Shown here: positions 58,318 through 64,000 of the stretch, one piece after another | How positions within the stretch are numbered: position 1 is the first letter of the stretch | Layout: the number at the start of each line of letters is the position of its first letter | NCBI GenBank assembly: GCA_963555705.1 | Contig: OY743190.1 | Span: 17,119,491 to 17,183,490, forward strand | Source of the DNA: Ligustrum vulgare | Taxonomy: Eukaryota > Streptophyta > Magnoliopsida > Lamiales > Oleaceae | Direction: 5' to 3' | DNA length: 64,000 nt | Program-made: the position numbers and the translations under genes | Notes under the pieces: generated by a model | What the model was told of the DNA's origin: nothing | What the model saw: only the letters and a program-made list of their open reading frames with translations | Database searches by the model: none

Positions 58318-58804
58318 GTTGTAATGATTATCTTTCCCTCAACCTTTCATGTATCCCTCTAAATTTTAGTTTGTGTGGTTTTTTCAATACTTTACCCTTT
58401 GGGGGTTTGCAATTTTGCCCTTCAGGTCTTTATTATGTTCTATTTTCGCAAGGCATAGGTTTTATTTTTTTATGCAAATTATGCGTGGTATCTTTTAAAA
58501 TTTCAATCACTAACTGATTGCACCAATCTATTCATACATTTTATATAGTAGTAGATTTTTTTTTTTTTAAATAATGATTTATGAATATGAGAATTAAAAT
58601 CCATTCCATGGACACAAGTCAAGATAGGTGTAAGGCAAACATAAATAACACATATATTATCTCGAAGTCATGAATAATCAAATACCAGTACATATATATT
58701 TTGTCCGTCCAAAAAAAAAAAAAATACCAGTACATTATTCTAAAAAAACTCACGATTCTAATACATTATGAGCTTTGCACGTGATTTCCTCGTAAGTAGG
58801 ACAC
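58318..58804. other. Spacer 3' of the Ulp1-like gene
   Basis: AT-rich, with T-run 58558-58569 and A-run near 58710. It lies downstream (minus strand) of the TAA stop at 58805-58807. No gene seen. Confidence 0.45.
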
Positions 58805-59388
58805 TTATTTTTTAAACGATACGGCTCCTGGACCATTGAACCACCTGATTTCAGGCTCTTCCAACATGTACTTGTAGGTTTGAGTGGTGATGTTAGATCG
58901 AACAGAAGCCACACCAAACAATGTAGGAAAATCCATAATTTTACCTTCAATTAGATATTTTGCATACTTTATAACATATATTCCTCAATCTCCACTGCAC
59001 ACTAAAATAGATATTTTGTCAAACAAGTGACTAGCTAACTCAAGTTGATACTAAGCATTGATCAAGTAATACACAACCAATGTTTGTAGAATGCCATAAT
59101 GTAACTTTATGAAAATCTAAGAATTTATGAAACATGATACAACAAAGTAAAAATCATGCACCGTTTTTATTTATTTTTTCTCATGTATAAACCTACATGA
59201 TTAGACAATAACATTTAAAAATATGGACTGAAAACATCTTCCCGGTGCAAAAAAAATGGTAGATTATCATATCAAGGGAAGTCATTCTTGACCATGAAAA
59301 ATTATTATTAGAAGTTCAAACATGGGTGGAAAATGAACAACCACCTATGTATATGGTGGAATCTATAAGCTTAGCTGTAAATAACTAT

Positions 59389-60729
59389 CAGAGCCGGCCC
59401 TGAGATATAGGGGGTCTTAAGCGAAACATTATACAGGGGCCTTTTGATAAATATTCTGAAAAATAAAAGCAAAATGCCTATCCAATGAAACCGAGTATAC
59501 TGGCCAATTTCTATCACTCTTCTCTCCGTTTGGTAAATGTCGAGTGTAATATGTAGAAGAGAAATGCCTATTTTCTGAATCTTTAGGATAATCAACCCCA
59601 AACTCTCTATGAGGACCATTTTTTACTAAAAAGTCTATCAAGATTTGATCAATAATTTTTCAATTTCCTGGATCATTCATGTCCAAAGGTAGAGGTACAT
59701 TTTCGTTATCATAATCTTCGGATTGCTCATTTCTATTTTCCTCATCTGCTAAATGTTCGTGCTCTCCATCCATATTTTTTTCACTTTCAAATTCTCCAAC
59801 AATCAAATCTTCAGCTAATTCACCGTTGAGTCAGTCATCTTACTGGTATTACTAATGAGAAATTCCTCCACTGCTCCAGCTTGAGATTGAATAAAATCTT
59901 GAACTTTTTTCCTCTTTTTTATTTTATCATTTCCACATAAATACTTTCTAGTAGACATATCAAATATTCAATTTATAACTTATAAATCAACAAAAATTCC
60001 AACACAACACAAATGAAAGCAAAGGAGTACAAGATCAGAAGGCAGAAAAAATGGAACAATAGAACCTGATTTTTTTTTTCAATCTTCGGGCTTGAATCTG
60101 ATAGATGAATCATGAATCGATGTTTTGATGATGGTACAGAAATGCAACATGCCACAACCCACAATTGCCAAAGCCTAAACAGTAAAAGCCTAAAAGGAGG
60201 AAACCAGGAAAATGATGGAAAAAAAAGGAAATCAAATAATCAATAGATAATCATAATTGATAATCCATCAAAATAATATTTATAATTAATTCAATAGAGA
60301 GAATAAACGAAATAATTATGAAAATAAATAAAGAATATACCTTCGATTGAAATTTTCTACCTTTTGTCTGAAATGCTTTCACACATTCACTATAATGGAA
60401 AACAGGAAGTGAGAAAATATAATAAAACCCATTGTTGCAAGAAGAAAGCCATTAAAGAAAGGGGAAGAATAATTAATCAAAAAAGAAAGAGGAAGAAAAT
60501 CTGGGGAAGATGAAACGCCTCTCAACTCTTACCTGTGGCTGTCAATGCCGACTGAAATAGCCACAAATGGGGGATGAAATTGTTTATTCTTATTTCAATT
60601 TGAATTGGGTTAGTGTTTGTGAATTGTGGAAGTGGAATCATGGATTAGATTAGAAAAAATGGCCATGGTTTGGACTTGTTGGGGGCCCCAATTAGCCACC
60701 TGAGCCGCCTAGGCCCAGGGCCGACCCTG
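59389..60729 (-). mobile_element. hAT deletion derivative, 1,341 bp, TSD ATAACTAT
   Basis: The left end is CAGAGCCGGCCCTGAGA and the right end, reverse complemented, CAGGGTCGGCCCTGGGC. ATAACTAT is duplicated exactly (59381-59388, 60730-60737). It contains only the N-terminal part of a transposase (59958 down to about 59430), so it is non-autonomous. It sits in an intron of the Ulp1-like gene. Confidence 0.95.
59430..59958 (-). pseudogene. hAT transposase, N-terminal (TTF zinc-finger) part, broken
   Basis: From ATG 59958 (minus): MSTRKYLCGNDKIKKRKK, then FIQSQAGAVEEFLIS, a frameshift into an acidic stretch, VPLPLDMNDPGN followed by TGA where Trp is expected, then DFLVKNGPHREFGVDYPKDS, RHFSSTYYTRHLPNGEK and NWPVYSVSLDRHFAFIFQNI. 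This matches the start of plant hAT transposases with a TTF-type zinc finger and hAT dimerisation domain. The finger cysteines expected near the end (CFCC) are replaced by FAFIF, and everything C-terminal (catalytic core, dimerisation domain) is deleted. Confidence 0.8.
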
Positions 60730-62133
60730 ATAACTATGTTGAACTAATGCATGCACGAAACAACTTACCCGTTGCATTGCTGAGGACAAGTGTTAATCAT
60801 TCTATATTCCAATGGAATATCTAGAAATTCGCGGACACCAGTGTTCAATGATCTAGCCAGCATGGGGATAGCGATACGCATAGAGAGAATAGTTGAGGAG
60901 ATGAATGCATTCTTAATGATCTTATTGTATGAATTATAAATGTCAAACCTCCAATTAAGCATGTCAAAGTGTCCTAGAATCCAATGAGAAGGCAATTTTA
61001 TCCACATTAGTATCAAAACATGATCAACTTGTGTCCATGAGATATTAAATGGAATCTTTCTGCCTTGCGTGTATGAGAATAATGATCCATGCTTGTATAA
61101 TGCTTGACTGTCAACTATAAGATCATTTGAGATACCTCGAATCTTAGCATCAAAGTTGCAGTCTGTGGTTGTGAAGCGTAAGTTGGAACTATTTCTCAAC
61201 TTAAAAGCATACGGATAATGTAGAAAGCCCATTGATATACTGCATATTAAATAACAGAAAATAGGACCTAGCTTCAATGCATGAGCAATTTTGACTACGT
61301 CGATGTCGAATTTAATTTCCTTGGTTGGGGTCATGTAATCAATTCGTTAATTACATGGATAAAATGAATGAGAAACAAATAAGGATAACTTTTCTATGTT
61401 CTATGCATACTTGTAGTTGTTCTTTAAGCAGTCTACATAGAATTTTCTGAATTTAACAACGTCCACCTTTGCTTGTGTTTTCTCACACATTTTGTACACA
61501 AAAAAAATATTCACTACCATGTCCGAAAATGTCATCATCTATTGCAGACTGTCTATAAGATTTGTTTTTCTTGATACCACTGTTGTTGGGGCTGTTACTC
61601 TCAGAGAAATCAATTGGAATTGGAGTAAGTTGAGATAACACACATGAACTTTGAGTCTTTTCTAAACTAAAAATATCGAACACGTGAATCAATGCATGAG
61701 CAGTATTAGTCATTGACGAAATCTGATGAGTGACATTTATATTATTATGTTGAAGTGGAAACTTAACGGTGCAGATTTTAGATCCTGATCTTTTTTGCCT
61801 GCTTGATAACTGGGTGTGAAAACTTAATGACATTAGATAATATATAGGATCATTTACAATTCCAGATTAAAAAAAAGCATGCTAATTTTATGTTTGAAAA
61901 GACAAGGACGCATGCGCCACTGGTAGGACGAATGTGCATACCGTTTCATCTACGATATCATCCATCTCCTTCAAATTCTCTTTGGTTAGAACTAGACCAT
62001 CATCCAGAACTATGGAACCTTCATCAATATAGTTGTTAATCCCTAGGTCAAATGATGGCGCTGCAAAGTCTTCAGGATAAAATTCGCATGAGTTTTTACC
62101 AATCATATTCACACTATGCTTGGACATGCTTCC

Positions 62134-62944
62134 TGATAAGTGTATTTTATACACTTATTTCTATCTTAAAAGTAGGATCTTATATGCTCATTTGAGAATA
62201 TTTGCTATTGATTTTTTTATTATTTGTTTATATTTCAGAAATACTCTCAAAGTCGAGAAAACAAAGGACATGAGCAAAATTGAGTTAATTGGATGATAAA
62301 AGAGCTAAAGTGTGAAAATTAAGAGTTGATGAAGTAATTAAATCAACGGGCCAATTGGAAGAAAAAATGAAGAAGATATCAAATTTGGAAGATATTAGAA
62401 GTTCAGGGACTCAATTGTATCAATTGGAAGATGAGGGGACCTGCTGCACAATAAAAGATCAATGGCCAACTTAAACTAAATCAAAAGCTAAATATTCCTT
62501 TAACCGTAGGCACACGCAGTTACATGGCCTGTTCTGCAGAAAATTGAAGCTAAACTTTGTAAACCGTCGCACGATCAATTTCTGGTCTATCCGGTGGACT
62601 TTTTGCGTGATTTTCAACTTTCTTTTCTTCCAAGTAACCTAAGTTTTGTGCACATATATAAATACTAGACTTGGGGCACGAAATTAAGGGTTCCCAATCA
62701 TCGTAATTCATGCGAACATGCTGTCCAATTGCTAGGGGATCCATGCCACGCCAAGATCAAAATTGAAAATACAATTGCAAGAAGATGAATAGGATTATAT
62801 TTTCATGCCTCTTGTTATTTATTTTCTATCATGTATATAGGCTAGGTTCGTAGTATTAGAATTGTGATGAAGTTTTGACTTATTGAATCCATGTTTTAAT
62901 CTATTATTTATTTCATACAATTTATGATTTTGATGCAATTAACA
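62134..62944 (+). mobile_element. Athila-type LTR, 5' part (811 bp visible)
   Basis: It starts TGATAAGTGTATTTTATACA, the same start as the minus-strand LTR ending at 36190, and continues with CATTGAATCCATGTTTTAAT-like LTR sequence found also near 35110. It interrupts the Ulp1-like gene at 62133 (CTTCC precedes). At 62945 it is itself interrupted by the next LTR. Confidence 0.75.
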
Positions 62945-63731
62945 TGATGCGATCCCGGGAGGGGGTCACGACGAACACGTGGAATAAACGCCAGGAAAGT
63001 TCCGAATTCAGGCTGGAACTGACGGTAACACTACAACCCGAGCCTCACGACGCAAGAACCAGGGGTATATTAAACCCGAAACCCGTGACGATGAGGAAAC
63101 AAGAACCACTGAGAGGTGAACGCCACAAGGAATGTCCAGATCCTTGATAAGTTCGATTTGGTGAATGCAACAAATATCTCACAATATTTGATAAGTTCGA
63201 AGGTGTTCAATCAAGAACAATATTTGGGAGGGAAACCACTCAACACAATTTTCATTAATCAAAAGTCTCTCTTACAATCAATAGAAAAAGTGTATAAATA
63301 AACAAAATAAACCTAGCCGCTAATTGAGCTCAAAATAGAGTCCTAATGGACCTAAAATACTAAAAACGGAAAAGGAAATAAAAATCTGCGAAATCTGTCC
63401 CGATGAGCAGTTACGGCCGTAAAGATGACACTTACGACCGTAAGTGTGTTTCTGTTTAAAGTTACGGCCGTGATACTTAGACTTATGGCCGTAAATTTGA
63501 AAATCTTGGAATCCTGCGTTTTCACTCGAGAGGAGGTTACGGCCGTGACATATGTTGGTTACGGCCGTGAAAGCCCTTCTGGTCCTCAAACTTTGATCTT
63601 TCGACTCGACTTGATCCGTTCGTCTTCTCGGCTCGACTCCAACATGGAAATTGTTCATTTCCGTATGTAGAATGTTGTTGCATCACCCGTGACTTGACTT
63701 CTCCTTTGAGCTCCTATCCCGGATCACATCA
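62945..63731 (-). mobile_element. 3' LTR of a gypsy element of the dimer family, 787 bp
   Basis: Plus-strand start TGATGCGATCCCGGGAGGGG and end CCCGGATCACATCA are the same termini as the dimeric units. It also carries TTACGGCCGTAA (63413 region) and related words. A purine tract and pol-end-like sequence lie directly upstream on the minus strand, so this copy is a normal 3' LTR and identifies the dimers as LTRs. Confidence 0.82.
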
Positions 63732-63898
63732 TCCCCCCTCTCTTGACAAGGATTCGACCTCGAATCAAATTTGGGCCTACTTTTTAAACAAACACTTCAT
63801 GCTCTTGGGACCTTGATGTAGAACTGCTCCACCTGGATTGAATGGAAAATTATTGCTTCCCTGTAATAGGATCAACCAGCAGTGCTTTGTAACTTTTT
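63732..63898 (-). mobile_element. Polypurine tract and pol 3' end of the same gypsy element
   Basis: The minus strand has AAGAGAGGGGGGA directly before the LTR start. The preceding reading RPKFDSRSNPCQERGGD resembles the common gypsy polyprotein end (..DSR.NP.QEGG.D). It is cut at 63899 by another LTR. Confidence 0.7.
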
Positions 63899-64000
63899 GT
63901 AGCGCCCCGAGTTCCGTATACCCGATTCACTACGTTATTTTCTGTCTAAATTTTTCGAATAATATTTTTGCGGAAGAAATAATTGAAATTCATTTTTGGC
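63899..64000 (-). mobile_element. End of another Tekay-like LTR running out of the window
   Basis: It begins TGTAGCGCCCCGAGTTCCG and continues CGGAAGAAATAATTGAAATT, matching the reversed 3' end of the solo LTR at 55700-58317 (TGTAGCGCCCTGAGTTC) and the left end of the one at 37191. Orientation is inferred from that match. Confidence 0.75.

Larger units (their letters stand above)
58805..62133 (-). pseudogene. Ulp1-like (C48) cysteine protease gene, multi-exon, disrupted
   Basis: Ulp1/SENP-type proteases cleave SUMO from targets; divergent versions are also common cargo or products of plant transposons. Minus-strand exons: about 62133-61941 (has AAPSFDLGINNY, a word typical of this plant family), about 61830-61400, 61334-60769, and 58994-58805 ending in TAA. 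The 61334-60769 exon carries VDHVLILMWIKLPSHWILGH (catalytic His), WRFDIYNSYNK (Asn where the catalytic Asp is usual) and NTCPQQCNG (catalytic Gln), then donor GTAAGT. The last exon reads GGD, TGA (58985-58987), GIYVIKYAKYLIEG: the stop sits exactly on the catalytic Cys codon of GDCG. A hAT element lies in the last intron and an Athila LTR cuts the 5' side. Confidence 0.75.

Noticed and set aside
61483..61833. Independent small genes at 61483-61833 and 61888-62154
   Set aside because: They are better explained as exons of the Ulp1-like gene; the N-terminus of the second (YKIHLSG) is translated from the Athila LTR end.

Overview
The window is repeat-dense, AT-rich plant nuclear DNA, most likely from a eudicot. 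The evidence is plant-type LTR retrotransposons (Ty1/copia, Athila/Tat-type gypsy, Del/Tekay-like chromoviruses), plant hAT elements with 8-bp target-site duplications (TSDs), and plant-type PBS sites (initiator tRNA-Met and tRNA-Asp). I saw no intact host gene, no rRNA or tRNA gene and no CRISPR array. Nearly all recognisable coding sequence is broken transposon protein. The non-LTR-retroelement exceptions are a decayed Ulp1/C48-type protease gene and a decayed DUF4283-type open reading frame.

Layout. 1-1808: 3' tail and 3' LTR of a copia element. 1809-12560: AT-rich DNA with a 0.3-kb tandem duplication (4070-4662), two hAT-type MITEs with perfect 8-bp TSDs (6022-6596, 9566-10237) and a GC-rich MITE-like remnant. 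12561-48010: a deep nest. A minus-strand chromovirus (LTR 12561-14803, integrase 14830-15700 and probably 36191-36295, RT/protease/gag probably 45880-48000) appears split by a minus-strand Athila (15700-17459 plus 35758-36190). That is split by a plus-strand Athila (17460-35757), split by a hAT MITE (19792-31670), split by a young Tekay-like element (20065-31411). A second minus-strand gypsy (36296-42850) carries a solo LTR (37191-39750) with a perfect TSD. 43708-45593 and 51469-53347 are two copies, in opposite orientation, of a dimeric LTR-like unit with 5-bp TSDs. 49085-54060: a 65-bp minisatellite and a DUF4283-type ORF split by the second dimer. 55700-58317: a second solo LTR with a perfect TSD. 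58805-62133: the Ulp1-like gene with a hAT deletion derivative in an intron. 62134-64000: three LTRs stacked into each other.

The most unusual items are: (1) the dimeric LTR units filled with the palindrome TTACGGCCGTAA; (2) a near-perfect 2,480-bp tandem duplication of LTR 3' part plus PBS plus leader in an element whose coding body is decayed although its LTR copies are almost identical; (3) a sense, Pro/Ser/His/Thr-rich ORF at the same place, about 270-400 bp from the 5' end, in four diverged Tekay-type LTRs; and (4) a Ulp1-like gene whose catalytic-Cys codon is exactly a TGA stop. All calls were made by reading; no alignment or database search was run.
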